Shown: piece by piece, positions 15,394 through 27,091 of the stretch
Layout of the letters: every line of letters begins with the position of its first letter
Position numbering within the stretch: position 1 is the stretch's first letter
Made by a program: the position numbers and the translations under genes
Notes under the pieces: generated by a model
What the model was told of the DNA's origin: nothing
Database searches by the model: none
What the model saw: the letters and a program-made list of their open reading frames with translations, nothing else
Source of the DNA: DASWJZ01 sp038211615
GTDB lineage: Bacteria > Pseudomonadota > Alphaproteobacteria > Rhizobiales > Afifellaceae
Direction of reading: 5' to 3'
DNA length: 33,113 nt
Assembly (NCBI GenBank): GCA_038211615.1
Contig: JBBQVL010000050.1
Coordinates: 1-33,113 of the forward strand

Positions 15394-16758
15394 TTCGACC
15401 GAAACGACAAGATTCTCCAGGCGCAGCTCGTTGGTGACAGGCGTGTCGAGGGTCCAGTCTCCATGCGAGACGATGCGGATCGAGAGATCGGCCCGAACCA
15501 GCGCGGACAGGCAAGCCGCGACGAGCGTTCTGGTGAGATTCCGTCCCGGACATATCTGGGCGCCGGCTCCAAACGTTGTCGACCGCGCATGATTTCGCGT
15601 CAGGTCGAACTGGCCGGGCTCTTCGAAAACCGAAGGGTCCCGGTTGCCACCGCCCCAATACATCACGACCTTCGTATGCGCGGGAATGAGCATCTCGTCG
15701 TAGTGCATGGCGACGGACGCGTAGCGCGCGATCAAACGCACCGGTGCGTACAGCCGAAGGCCCTCGGAAACCGCATTGGGCAGCAAGCCAGGGTCGTGCC
15801 GTACGCGTTCGTACGATTGCGGATGAGCGAGCAGGGCAAAAAGGCAATTCGATATCGCAATGCCGACCGCGTAGAATCCATCGAAGAGGTCAACGGCCAG
15901 CGCAATGTCCTGGCTTTCCGGAAATCCTTCTGGCGTCGCCTTGATGTCTTTGAACTGTTGAGCCCGCCAGTTCAGAAAGGCGTTGTGTCCCTCCAGGCGG
16001 GTGCGTTCGATGATTCCGGTCAGCAACTCGAGATATTCGCCGAGCGCCTGGGCGTAGGCGACGAGCCCTTCGGGTGTCCTGTGCTGAAGCGAGCTGTTCG
16101 CCGCCATTCCGGCCATTATGCCGCGAAGCTGGAGCGCTTCCCCCTCAGACATCCCGAGCACCTCAGCCCAGAATGCGAAGACGAACGGCTGCGCAAAGTC
16201 TTCGAGAAAATCGATCTCGCCCGCGTCGACGACGCGGCCGACCAGCTCCTGCGACATGCTTTCGGCGATTGCCCGGAAGGGAGGCATTGCTCCCGGGATC
16301 AGCGGCTTCGACAAGATTGGCTTGGTGATCTCGTGGACCGGCTTCGTCGTGGTGAAGACCGCGTTCCTCTGAAACCGCCATATCGATTCGCGCTGTCTCG
16401 GATCGAGGTGGTCGGCCGAAGGTCCGTCAAGGAATTGCTGAACGAAGATTTCCGCCGGCACGTTGCCGAGGTTCGGGTTCGGACCAAGCCGACGCAGGTC
16501 TTCGTGACGGAAGATCAGAATGCTCTCGTCGTCCAGCCTGATGATTCGATCCTGAAGCGCGAACAATTCCGAATCGTCCAAGGACACCCGATGGGAATTC
16601 GCCTGGCGTAGAACCTCGTCCAGGGAGGGGAGTTCATCGATGTGAGGAGGAAGGCTGTGCAAGCCGGTACTTCCACCTGTTTCCCGCATCTCTTCCTCCA
16701 GGCGCGACATACCTGCTCGCCATCTCCGGGCCTCACCGACGCGGAGGTATCGGTCCAT
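15388..16758 (-). CDS. Cytochrome P450
   Basis: About 456 residues from the ATG at 16758, which has an AAGGG upstream; GTG at 16782 and ATG at 16710 are alternatives. The haem-binding loop FGAGAQICPGRN carries the thiolate Cys403, and the K-helix ExxR is SEGLR (332-335). NRDPSVFEEPGQFDLTRNHAR is the usual region before the haem loop. Length and lack of a membrane anchor fit a soluble bacterial P450 that needs separate redox partners; none is encoded here. By spacing from the HP of the following helix, the I-helix acid-alcohol pair (Glu/Asp-Thr) is Tyr-Ala in DGFYA (293-297), which is unusual. The gene converges on the beta-oxidation operon, so it may hydroxylate the same substrate, but it has its own promoter. 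It lies downstream of glpK in the same direction with a 154-bp gap and is probably not part of the glycerol operon. Confidence 0.9.
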   Translation of the reverse strand: MDRYLRVGEARRWRAGMSRLEEEMRETGGSTGLHSLPPHIDELPSLDEVLRQANSHRVSLDDSELFALQDRIIRLDDESILIFRHEDLRRLGPNPNLGNVPAEIFVQQFLDGPSADHLDPRQRESIWRFQRNAVFTTTKPVHEITKPILSKPLIPGAMPPFRAIAESMSQELVGRVVDAGEIDFLEDFAQPFVFAFWAEVLGMSEGEALQLRGIMAGMAANSSLQHRTPEGLVAYAQALGEYLELLTGIIERTRLEGHNAFLNWRAQQFKDIKATPEGFPESQDIALAVDLFDGFYAVGIAISNCLFALLAHPQSYERVRHDPGLLPNAVSEGLRLYAPVRLIARYASVAMHYDEMLIPAHTKVVMYWGGGNRDPSVFEEPGQFDLTRNHARSTTFGAGAQICPGRNLTRTLVAACLSALVRADLSIRIVSHGDWTLDTPVTNELRLENLVVSVER

Positions 16759-16814
16759 GGGGGCCCTTGAGACGCGGCACACGCAGACCTGCCCGGATCC
16801 AACGCCGGGGACGG

Positions 16815-16843
16815 AGATTACTTTAACGTTATAGTGTCGTCAA
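16815..16843 (-). promoter_or_regulatory. Candidate P450 promoter with palindromic operator between -35 and -10
   Basis: Read on the minus strand: TTGACG (16843-16838), a 17-bp spacer, then TAATCT (16820-16815), about 57 bp before the P450 ATG. The spacer is almost filled by ACTATAACGTTAAAGT (16835-16820), a palindrome matching its reverse complement at 14 of 16 positions and centred on TAACGTTA. A central CG flanked by A/T arms is typical of LacI-family operators; a TetR-type site is also possible. The -35 is good but the -10 is weak. No LacI or TetR gene is in the window. Confidence 0.45.
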
Positions 16844-16912
16844 TTTCCGCCGGGCCGGAGTGGCCGGTTCCTCGGCAGGCGTGCGTGCGCAGTCGCAGTC
16901 GCGGACCGGGTG

Positions 16913-18406
<1,494 letters not shown>

Positions 18407-18442
18407 GGCGTCAGCAGAGGTCAAAGGGGCCGGAGTCGCAAG

Positions 18443-18471
18443 GCATGGCCGGGGCGAGGCCCCGGCCATGC
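18443..18471 (-). other. Perfect 13-bp hairpin between glpV and glpK
   Basis: GCATGGCCGGGGC (18443-18455), loop GAG, GCCCCGGCCATGC (18459-18471): a perfect 13-bp stem with a 3-nt loop, 17 bp after the glpV stop on the minus strand. There is no T-run and glpK follows, so it more likely protects the glpV message end or lowers read-through into glpK than stops transcription outright. Confidence 0.75.
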
Positions 18472-18487
18472 AGCTTATCGGTTCAGG

Positions 18488-20233
18488 CTACTGGTGCTCG
18501 GTCCAGCGCTTTACGAGCTCGTCGTAGTTGACGGTCTCGCCCTGCGGCTTCTCGTTGTCGAGCTTCGCCCACGGAGCGTGATCAGCTGAGAGCCACTCGC
18601 TCGCGTCCTTCGGCTCGTTCAGCCGCGGGCCGCAGCCGTGGTAGACGTTGTTCGATTCGTCCACCGCCTGCATGCGGGCCATCACGTCGTCCATCTGCGA
18701 CGCAAGGCGGTCCATGGCCTGCTGGGCCGTGAAGGCGCCGGAGTTCACGTCGCCGATGTTCTCCCAGAAGAGCTGGGCGAGCTTCGGATAATCCGGCACG
18801 TTGATGCCTGTCGGAGTCCACGCCACACGGTCCGGCGAGCGATAGAACTCGATCAGACCGCCGAGCTTCGGAGCCCGCTCGTCAAACGACTTGTGGCGCA
18901 CCGTGCTGTCTCGGATGAACGTCAGACCGACCTGGCTCTTCTTGACGTCCACCGTCTTCGACACGACGAACTGGGCGTAGAGCCAGGCCGCCTTGCGGCG
19001 GTCGACGGGCGTGGAGTTGAACAGCGTCCACGAGCCGACGTCCTGGTAGCCTCGCTGCGAGCCTTCCTTCCAATACGGGCCGTGTGGCGACGGCGCCATC
19101 CGCCAAAGTGGCATTCCGGCATCGTCCACCGTGTTGTTGCCCTCGCTCTTCGGCGCCACCATCGAGGCTCCGAAAGCTGTGTACCAGAAGATTTGCTGAG
19201 CGACATTGCCCTGCGACAGCGACGGGAGCGACTGATAGAAGTCGAGGTCGGCCGCACCCGGAGGCGCATACTTCCGCAGCCACTCGTCCCACTTGGAGAC
19301 GGCGTAGACGGCGGCGGGGCTGTTGGCTCCGCCGCCGCGCGACACCGAGGCGCCGACCGGGTTGCAGGAATCCTTTTCCATGCGGATGCCCCACTCGTCG
19401 ACCGGGCGGCCGTTCGGAATGCCCGGATCGGCCTCACCGGCCATCGACAGCCAGGCATCCGTCATGCGCCAGCCGAGGTCGGGGGCGCGCTTGCCGTAGT
19501 CCATGTGGCCGTAGACCTTGACCCCATCGATCTCCTTCACATCGTTGGTGAAGAAGTCGGCGATGTCCTCGTAGGCCGACCAGTTGACCGGCACGCCGAG
19601 CTCGTAGCCGTACTTGGCCTTGAACGCGTCCTTCAGGTCCTGCCGATCGAACCAGTCCTTGCGGAACCAGTAGAGGTTGGCAAACTGCTGGTCGGGCAAT
19701 TGCCAGAGCTTCCCGTCCGGCCCGGTGGTGAACGACTTGCCCATGAAGTCGTCGATGTCGAGCATCGGGTCGGTGACGTCCTTGCCCTCGCCCGCCATCC
19801 AGTCGGTCAGGTTCACGGCACTCTGCAGGCGCGAATGGGTGCCAATCAGGTCGGAGTCGTTGACATAGGCATCGTAGAGGTTGCGATTGGTCTGCATCTG
19901 CGTCTGCACCGCCTGCACGACCTCACCTTCACCGAGAATCTGGTGATTGACCTTGATCCCGGTGATTGCCTCAAAGGCCTTGGTCAGTACCGCCGACTCG
20001 TAGTCATGAACCGGAAGCGGACCTTCCGAAAGGACGTTGATCTCCATGCCGGAGAACGGCTTGGCAGCATCGATGAACCACTGCATCTGCTTTTCCTGGT
20101 CGGCGCGCGACAGCGTCGACAGGTCACCGATTTCCGAATCGAGAAACTGCTTCGCTTCATCCATTCCCGCCCATGACGCCTGTGGCGCCATGAGGGCGAA
20201 TGCCGCGACTGTTCCTAGCAACAATCGTCTCAT
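18488..20233 (-). CDS. glpV: Glycerol ABC transporter substrate-binding protein
   Basis: A 581-residue extracellular solute-binding protein with an Sec signal peptide (MRRLLLGTVAAFALMAPQAS, likely cleavage after Ala22 in SWA-G). It is longer than the usual 400-residue sugar binders, as expected for the GlpV type. The ATG at 20233 has a GGAGGAA site 6 bp upstream; the open frame reaches further but is low-complexity and unlikely to be coding. The order U-V-K with the permease pair, small membrane protein and kinase matches the rhizobial glycerol operon, so the ligand is predicted to be glycerol in the periplasm. About ten Trp residues and several Asp-rich stretches are visible, but I cannot assign binding residues. 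A strong hairpin follows the gene. Confidence 0.93.
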   Translation of the reverse strand: MRRLLLGTVAAFALMAPQASWAGMDEAKQFLDSEIGDLSTLSRADQEKQMQWFIDAAKPFSGMEINVLSEGPLPVHDYESAVLTKAFEAITGIKVNHQILGEGEVVQAVQTQMQTNRNLYDAYVNDSDLIGTHSRLQSAVNLTDWMAGEGKDVTDPMLDIDDFMGKSFTTGPDGKLWQLPDQQFANLYWFRKDWFDRQDLKDAFKAKYGYELGVPVNWSAYEDIADFFTNDVKEIDGVKVYGHMDYGKRAPDLGWRMTDAWLSMAGEADPGIPNGRPVDEWGIRMEKDSCNPVGASVSRGGGANSPAAVYAVSKWDEWLRKYAPPGAADLDFYQSLPSLSQGNVAQQIFWYTAFGASMVAPKSEGNNTVDDAGMPLWRMAPSPHGPYWKEGSQRGYQDVGSWTLFNSTPVDRRKAAWLYAQFVVSKTVDVKKSQVGLTFIRDSTVRHKSFDERAPKLGGLIEFYRSPDRVAWTPTGINVPDYPKLAQLFWENIGDVNSGAFTAQQAMDRLASQMDDVMARMQAVDESNNVYHGCGPRLNEPKDASEWLSADHAPWAKLDNEKPQGETVNYDELVKRWTEHQ

Positions 20234-20294
20234 AGGCTTTCCTCCGTTTGCATTTCTTCTCTGCCGGCCGGGTGCCGGCCTTCCCCCTGATGCC

Positions 20295-20590
20295 TCAGAC
20301 CCATCGGAACACCGCAAGGGCGTAGATGAGCGAGAGGCCAAGAGCCCACCAAAGGTTCGGGCCGACAAGCCCGAGCCAAGCCAGATTGATGAAAGCGCTG
20401 CCGAGCAGCGAAATGAACAGCCGGTCTCCGCGCGTCGTGTCGAGCCCGAGCACGCCGTGCCGCGGACCGCCGCCGGGAGCGGCGATCTCCCAGACCGTCA
20501 TCGCGCAAAGCAGCAGGAAAATGATCGCGAAGAACGCCGACGTCTGCCACGTCCACGCCATCCAGGAGAGGTCGAACCAGGATGGCGCCA

Positions 20591-20591
<1 letters not shown>
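20295..20591 (-). CDS. glpU: Small membrane protein of the glycerol transporter (DUF2160 family)
   Basis: A 98-residue protein with hydrophobic segments at about 17-36, 58-77 and 79-96, matching the DUF2160 predicted small integral membrane proteins found in rhizobial glycerol operons. Its ATG at 20591 overlaps the glpQ stop by one base (TGATG), so the two are translationally coupled. The longer open frame upstream is a shadow of glpQ. Its position between permease and binding-protein genes suggests an accessory subunit of the transporter, but its molecular role is not known to me. A GC-rich stem (GCCGGC at 20263-20268 and 20274-20279) sits in the 61-bp gap before glpV. Confidence 0.88.
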
Positions 20592-21450
<859 letters not shown>

Positions 21451-21454
<4 letters not shown>

Positions 21455-22316
21455 GACTGTTCCTCGTTGCGCATCATCAGCGTGTAGAAGATCCAGCTGA
21501 GCAGCAGCACGATCAGGAAGTAGACGATCGACATCGCCGCCGCCGGCCCGAGGTCGAACTGGCCGAGTGCCACCTTGACGAGGTCGATCGAGAGGAACGT
21601 CGTCGCGCTGCCGGGGCCGCCGCCGGTCAGCACCGCCGGCTCGGTGTAGATCATGAAGGAATCCATGAAGCGGAGCAGGATGGCGATCGTCAGCACCCGC
21701 TTCATTTTCGGCAGCTGGATGTAGCGGAACACCGCCCAGCGCGACGCCGCGTCGATCTTGGCCGCCTGGTAATAGGCGTCGGGGATGGAGATCAGCCCGG
21801 CATAGGCAAGCAGCACCACCAGCGAGGTCCAGTGCCAGACGTCCATCAGGATGATGGTGAACCAGGCGTCGAGCGGGTGGCGTGTGTAATTGTAGTCGAG
21901 GCCGAGGCTCCGGAGCCCGTGTCCGAGGAGGCCGATGTCGGGCAGCGCCATGATGTTCCAGATGGCGCCGACGACATTCCACGGGATGAGCAGCGGCAGC
22001 GCCATCAGCACGAGGCAGACGGAGACCCACGGTCCCTTGCGCGGCATGGCAAGAGCGATGGCGACGCCGAGCGGGATCTCGATGAAGAGGATGATGAACG
22101 TGAAGCTCAGCTGCCGGCCGAGCGCGGAGTGGAAGCGCTCGGACCGCAGCACATCCTGGAACCAGCCGACGCCGTGGAAGAGGAAGATATTGTCGCCGAA
22201 TGTCTCCTGCATCGAATAGTTGACCACGGTCATCAACGGGATGACGGCGTTGAAGGCCACCAACAGGAGAACCGGCAGGACCAGGAACCAGGCCTTGTTG
22301 TTCAGCGTCTTTTCCA

Positions 22317-22317
<1 letters not shown>
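21451..22317 (-). CDS. glpP: Glycerol ABC transporter permease (MalF/UgpA-like)
   Basis: A 288-residue CUT1-type permease starting at the ATG at 22317 (GTG at 22320 is immediately adjacent and would give one extra residue). The first membrane helix is AWFLVLPVLLLVAFNAVIPL. The EAA loop is recognizable but degenerate: AYYQAAKIDAASRW...YIQLP has Gln for Glu and Ala for the central Gly. The gene overlaps glpT upstream and glpQ downstream, giving coupled translation of the two permeases and one ATPase. It functions with GlpQ in the inner membrane to carry glycerol handed over by GlpV. Confidence 0.93.
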
Positions 22318-23414
<1,097 letters not shown>

Positions 23415-23422
23415 TCGCCCTC

Positions 23423-24514
23423 CTATGCCGCCTGCCGCACGCCCGGCGCGGCGGCGAGCGCGCCGAAGGCGTCGAAGACGAAGAACTTTCCCGGATCGAG
23501 ATAGATGTTCACCGGCTGGCCGATGGCGAGATCGTGGACGCCGTGCGCCAGCACGACCCAGCGCGCGCCGGCGAAATCGACGTGGATGAAGCTCTCCGAG
23601 CCGGTGATTTCGGCGATCGCGACCGTCGCGCTGACACCGACGGCGCCCGGGCCGGGCTTCTCCAGGTAGACGTGGTTCGGACGGAAGCCGATCGTGTAGT
23701 TACCGTCGGCGAGTGCCGCAAAGGCGCCCGACGCGGGGAGCTTCAGGTCGCCCGACGCTGACGCGATGCTGGCGCCGGTCTTCCTGACGGGGAGCGTGTT
23801 GATCGGCGGATCGGAGAAGATGCGCGCCGTCTCCAGGCTGTTCGGCCGCCGGTAGACTTCGACCGTCGGCCCGAACTGCGTCACCCGGCCTTGCGCGAGC
23901 GTCGCGGTCGAGCCGCCGAGAAGCAGCGCTTCGCTCGGCTCCGTCGTCGCGTAGACGAAGATCGCGCCGGTGGCGGAGAAGATGCGCGGCAGCTCCTCGC
24001 GCAGCTCCTCGCGCAGTTTGTAATCGAGGTTGGCGAGCGGCTCGTCGAGCAGCACCAGGCTCGCCTCCTTGACGATGGCGCGCGCCAGCGCGGTGCGCTG
24101 CTGCTGTCCGCCGGAAAGCTCCAGCGGCTTCCGCTCGAGCAGGGGCGTCAGCTTCATCAGCGCCGCCGCCTCGCGCACCCGGCGGTCGAGATCCGCCTTT
24201 TTCGCGCCCGCCACCCGGAGCGGGGAGGCGATGTTCTCGTAGACGCTGAGGTTCGGGTAGTTGATGAACTGCTGGTAGACCATCGCGACCGACCGCTCGC
24301 GCACGGCGACGCCGGTCACGTCCTTGCCGTCGAAGAAGACGCTGCCTTCAGTCGGCGGGTCGAGCCCGGCCATCAGCCGCATCAGGCTGGTTTTGCCGGA
24401 AAGGGTGGGCCCGAGCAGGATGTTCAGCGTGCCGTTCGCGAAGGTGAGCGACACGTCGTCGATGTGCGTCTGGTTGCGCACCCGCTTGCTGACATGGCGG
24501 AGTTCGAGCGTCAC
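23423..24514 (-). CDS. glpS: Glycerol ABC transporter ATPase, subunit lacking the switch histidine
   Basis: A 363-residue MalK-like ATPase starting at GTG 24514 inside a GTGA overlap with glpD; the upstream Arg-rich frame is a glpD shadow. Walker A is GPTLSGKT (35-42), the signature is canonical LSGGQQQR (133-140), Walker B is LVLLDEP and the D-loop is LANLD. The H-loop histidine, in the usual VTHD, is replaced by Thr191 in VYATTEP. A C-terminal OB-fold region with GFRPNHVYL follows. Together with GlpT it forms the cytoplasmic motor of the glycerol importer, with GlpS supplying the working signature motif. Confidence 0.93.
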   Translation of the reverse strand: MTLELRHVSKRVRNQTHIDDVSLTFANGTLNILLGPTLSGKTSLMRLMAGLDPPTEGSVFFDGKDVTGVAVRERSVAMVYQQFINYPNLSVYENIASPLRVAGAKKADLDRRVREAAALMKLTPLLERKPLELSGGQQQRTALARAIVKEASLVLLDEPLANLDYKLREELREELPRIFSATGAIFVYATTEPSEALLLGGSTATLAQGRVTQFGPTVEVYRRPNSLETARIFSDPPINTLPVRKTGASIASASGDLKLPASGAFAALADGNYTIGFRPNHVYLEKPGPGAVGVSATVAIAEITGSESFIHVDFAGARWVVLAHGVHDLAIGQPVNIYLDPGKFFVFDAFGALAAAPGVRQAA

Positions 24515-26052
24515 TGGCCCGCCCCTCCCGCGACCACGGCGCGTGCGCCTGCGACGCTCGCCGCCTTCATCCAGTCGTCGAGACGGCGCGCTTCGGCCGG
24601 GCCGACGCGGAGCCCGAGCTTCGAGCGGCGCCAGAGCACATCCTCGGCGTTCTGAGCCCATTCGTGCTGCATCAGGTAGCGGACTTCCCGCTCCGTCAGG
24701 TCGGAGCCAAAGGTCTCGCCGAAATCCGCCGGGCCGGCGATGCCCTGCAGGATGAGCCGCGCGCGCGTCCCGTAGGCACGGGCGAGCCGCTCGGCGAGAG
24801 GAGCGGGGCAGGAGGGGGCGAGCGCCCGCAGGCTCGCCACGAGCGTCGCCATCCCGTCGACCGGGAAATCACCGCCCGGCAGCGACGCCGCCGCGGTCCA
24901 CGGCTTGCCGAGCCTGCCGAAGAACGGCGCGAGCTTTTCCAGCGCCGCTTCGGCGAGGCGCCGGTAGGTGGTGATCTTGCCACCATAGATGTTGAGGACC
25001 GGCGGCACGTCGCCTCCTCCCTCCACCTTCAGCACATAGTCGCGCGTGGCGGCCTGCGCCGCGCTCACGCCGTCGTTATAGAGCGGCCGCACGCCCGCAT
25101 AGGACCACACCGTGTCCGAGGGCGCGATGCTCTTGCGGAAATACTCGGAAGCCGCGGCGCAGAGGTAGTCGACTTCCGCCTCCGTAGGCCGAGGCTTCGC
25201 TGGATCGGCGTCATAATCAAGGTCGGTCGTGCCGATCAGCGTGAAGTCGTGCTCGTAGGGGATGGCAAAGACGATGCGGTTGTCGGCGTTCTGGAAGATG
25301 TAGGCGCGGTCGTGCGCGAAGAGTTTCGGGACGACGATGTGGCTGCCCTTGACGAGCCGCACCGGCGCATCGAGCGGCAGGCCGAGGCGCTCGGCGGTGA
25401 GCTGGCCGACCCACGGTCCGGAAGCGTTGACCAGCACCCGCGCGCTGATCTCGCGCAGCGCGCCTCCGCCCGCATCGCGCAGCGTCACGCGCCAGCCGCC
25501 CGCCCGCCGCTCCGCCTTCACCATCTCGGTGCGGGTCTCGATGACCGCGCCGCGCGCGGCCGCGTCCATCGCGTTCAGCACCACGAGGCGCGCGTCGTCC
25601 ACCCAGCAGTCGGAATATTCGAAGCCGCTGCGGAATTCCGGCTTCAGCGGCGTGCCGGCGGGATCGTTCGTGAGGTCGATCCGGCGCGCCGGCGGCAGCA
25701 GCTTCCGTCCGCCGAGGTGGTCGTAAAGAAAGAGGCCAAGCCTGATCAGCCAGGCCGGCCTAAGTCCCCTGTGGTGTGGGAGGACAAACCGCAGGGGGCG
25801 GATGATGTGCGGGGCGGCGCGAAGCAGCACCTCGCGCTCCATGAGCGCCTCGCGCACCAGCCGGAACTCGTAATATTCTAGGTAGCGCAGCCCGCCGTGG
25901 ATGAGCTTGGTCGATGCGGAGGAGGTGGCGCCGGCGAGGTCGGACTTCTCGCAGAGATAGACCGAGAGGCCGCGCCCGGCGGCATCGCGCGCGATGCCGC
26001 AGCCGTTGATGCCACCGCCAACGACGGCAATGTCGTAGGGCGCTCCTCGCAC
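24511..26052 (-). CDS. glpD: Aerobic glycerol-3-phosphate dehydrogenase
   Basis: A 513-residue FAD enzyme. The N-terminus has the dinucleotide motif VVGGGINGCGIARDAAGRG (10-28), then SSASTKLIHGGLRYLE, a GlpD signature, and later LIGTTDLDY and NIYGGKITTYR. The C-terminal helical cap contains MQHEWAQNAEDVLWRRSKLG, also typical. It oxidizes sn-glycerol 3-phosphate to dihydroxyacetone phosphate at the inner face of the membrane, passing electrons to quinone. The start is GTG at 26052, preceded by GGGGAGA. Only 76 bp separate it from glpR; that gap carries a candidate GlpR site. Confidence 0.96.
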   Translation of the reverse strand: MRGAPYDIAVVGGGINGCGIARDAAGRGLSVYLCEKSDLAGATSSASTKLIHGGLRYLEYYEFRLVREALMEREVLLRAAPHIIRPLRFVLPHHRGLRPAWLIRLGLFLYDHLGGRKLLPPARRIDLTNDPAGTPLKPEFRSGFEYSDCWVDDARLVVLNAMDAAARGAVIETRTEMVKAERRAGGWRVTLRDAGGGALREISARVLVNASGPWVGQLTAERLGLPLDAPVRLVKGSHIVVPKLFAHDRAYIFQNADNRIVFAIPYEHDFTLIGTTDLDYDADPAKPRPTEAEVDYLCAAASEYFRKSIAPSDTVWSYAGVRPLYNDGVSAAQAATRDYVLKVEGGGDVPPVLNIYGGKITTYRRLAEAALEKLAPFFGRLGKPWTAAASLPGGDFPVDGMATLVASLRALAPSCPAPLAERLARAYGTRARLILQGIAGPADFGETFGSDLTEREVRYLMQHEWAQNAEDVLWRRSKLGLRVGPAEARRLDDWMKAASVAGARAVVAGGAGQ

Positions 26053-26082
26053 CTCGTCTCCCCCTGCGGTGCAGCATATTAA

Positions 26083-26126
26083 GTTCGCTGCGAACCTTGA
26101 GACGAAACTACGCGAAGGAAAACGAA
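26083..26126. promoter_or_regulatory. Candidate GlpR operator upstream of glpD with phased CGAA repeats
   Basis: GTTCGCTGCGAAC at 26083-26095 is a perfect 6+1+6 palindrome, similar to the E. coli GlpR site, which pairs TTCG with CGAA across 4 bp (3 bp here). CGAA recurs on the same strand at 26091, 26103, 26113 and 26123, i.e. spaced 12, 10 and 10 bp, on one face of the helix. All lie in the glpR-glpD gap and would allow cooperative binding. Operator identity is inferred from DeoR/GlpR family knowledge. Confidence 0.5.
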
Positions 26127-26128
26127 AA

Positions 26129-26917
26129 TCAAGTGAAAGTTACCGCGCCTTCTTTCGGGCCGAGCGCTTCCACAAGTTCAACGCCGCTTTCCGAGCAGAT
26201 TCTGCGGATGCGGTCGGATTCGCAGCGATCCGTCACGAATGTGGCGACTTGCGAAAGATGGCCGATACGAACCGGAGCCGAACGCTCGAACTTGCTGGAA
26301 TCGCAGACGAGCATCACCTGGCGCGCATTCGAAAGGATCGCCTGCGCCACCCGCACCTCACGGTAGTCATAATCGAGCAGCGCCCCGTCCTGGTCGATCG
26401 CCGAGGCGCCGATCACCGCGAGGTCGACCTTGAACTGGCGGATGAAATCGACCGCCGCCTCGCCGACGATGCCGCCGTCGCTGTGCCGTACCACGCCGCC
26501 GGCGATCACCACCTCGATCTGCGGATAGGCGCGCATCAGGCTCGCGACGTTCAGATTGTTGGTGATGACCATCAGCCCGTTGTGCTGCAGCAGCGCGTGG
26601 GCGACGGCCTCCGTGGTGGTGCCGATGTTGATGAAGAGCGAGGCCTGGTCGGGGATGCGCGCCGCGGCGACCCGCGCGATCGCCTCCTTCTCTTCGCTCG
26701 CGATCATCCGTCGCGCGTCGTAGCCGACATTCTCCACGCCGGAGGAGAGGATCGCGCCGCCGTGGATGCGCGTCAGCAGCCGCTTGTCGCAGAGCTCGTT
26801 CAGATCCTTGCGGATCGTCTGCGGCGTCACCTCGAAGCGCTGCGCAAGCTCGTCCACCATCACCCGGCCGGACTGGCGGGCGATGTCGAGGATCGTGTTC
26901 TGCCGCGAAATCAGCAC
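26129..26917 (-). CDS. glpR: DeoR-family repressor of the glycerol operon
   Basis: A 262-residue DeoR-type regulator. Residues about 1-55 form the winged helix, with the family-diagnostic DELAQRFEVTPQTIRKDLNEL. The rest is the sugar-phosphate isomerase-like effector domain, with FINIGTTTEAVAHAL and VMLVCDSSKFERSAPVRIGHL, which in GlpR senses glycerol 3-phosphate. The start chosen is GTG 26917 (LISRQNTILDI), where homology to DeoR N-termini begins; the frame extends far upstream without regulator character and overlaps the next gene. It heads the glycerol operon, as in R. leguminosarum, and is divergent from the aldolase-like gene at 27092 with 174 bp between, so it may also affect that gene. 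Confidence 0.9.
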   Translation of the reverse strand: MLISRQNTILDIARQSGRVMVDELAQRFEVTPQTIRKDLNELCDKRLLTRIHGGAILSSGVENVGYDARRMIASEEKEAIARVAAARIPDQASLFINIGTTTEAVAHALLQHNGLMVITNNLNVASLMRAYPQIEVVIAGGVVRHSDGGIVGEAAVDFIRQFKVDLAVIGASAIDQDGALLDYDYREVRVAQAILSNARQVMLVCDSSKFERSAPVRIGHLSQVATFVTDRCESDRIRRICSESGVELVEALGPKEGAVTFT

Positions 26918-27091
26918 GAGGGTCTCATCCGGAAGCTGCGCTCGTTCGGAGGATCGCCAGCGTGCCACGGCACCGGCCGCGCGGGCAAGGCGATGCCGGA
27001 GGCCTGTCGCCGCTTCGGACGGCGCAGGCACTCGCCTTTTGCCGCCGATCCGCCTAGAACGCTGCAGAACTCCATCCCTCCTTGCAAAGCC

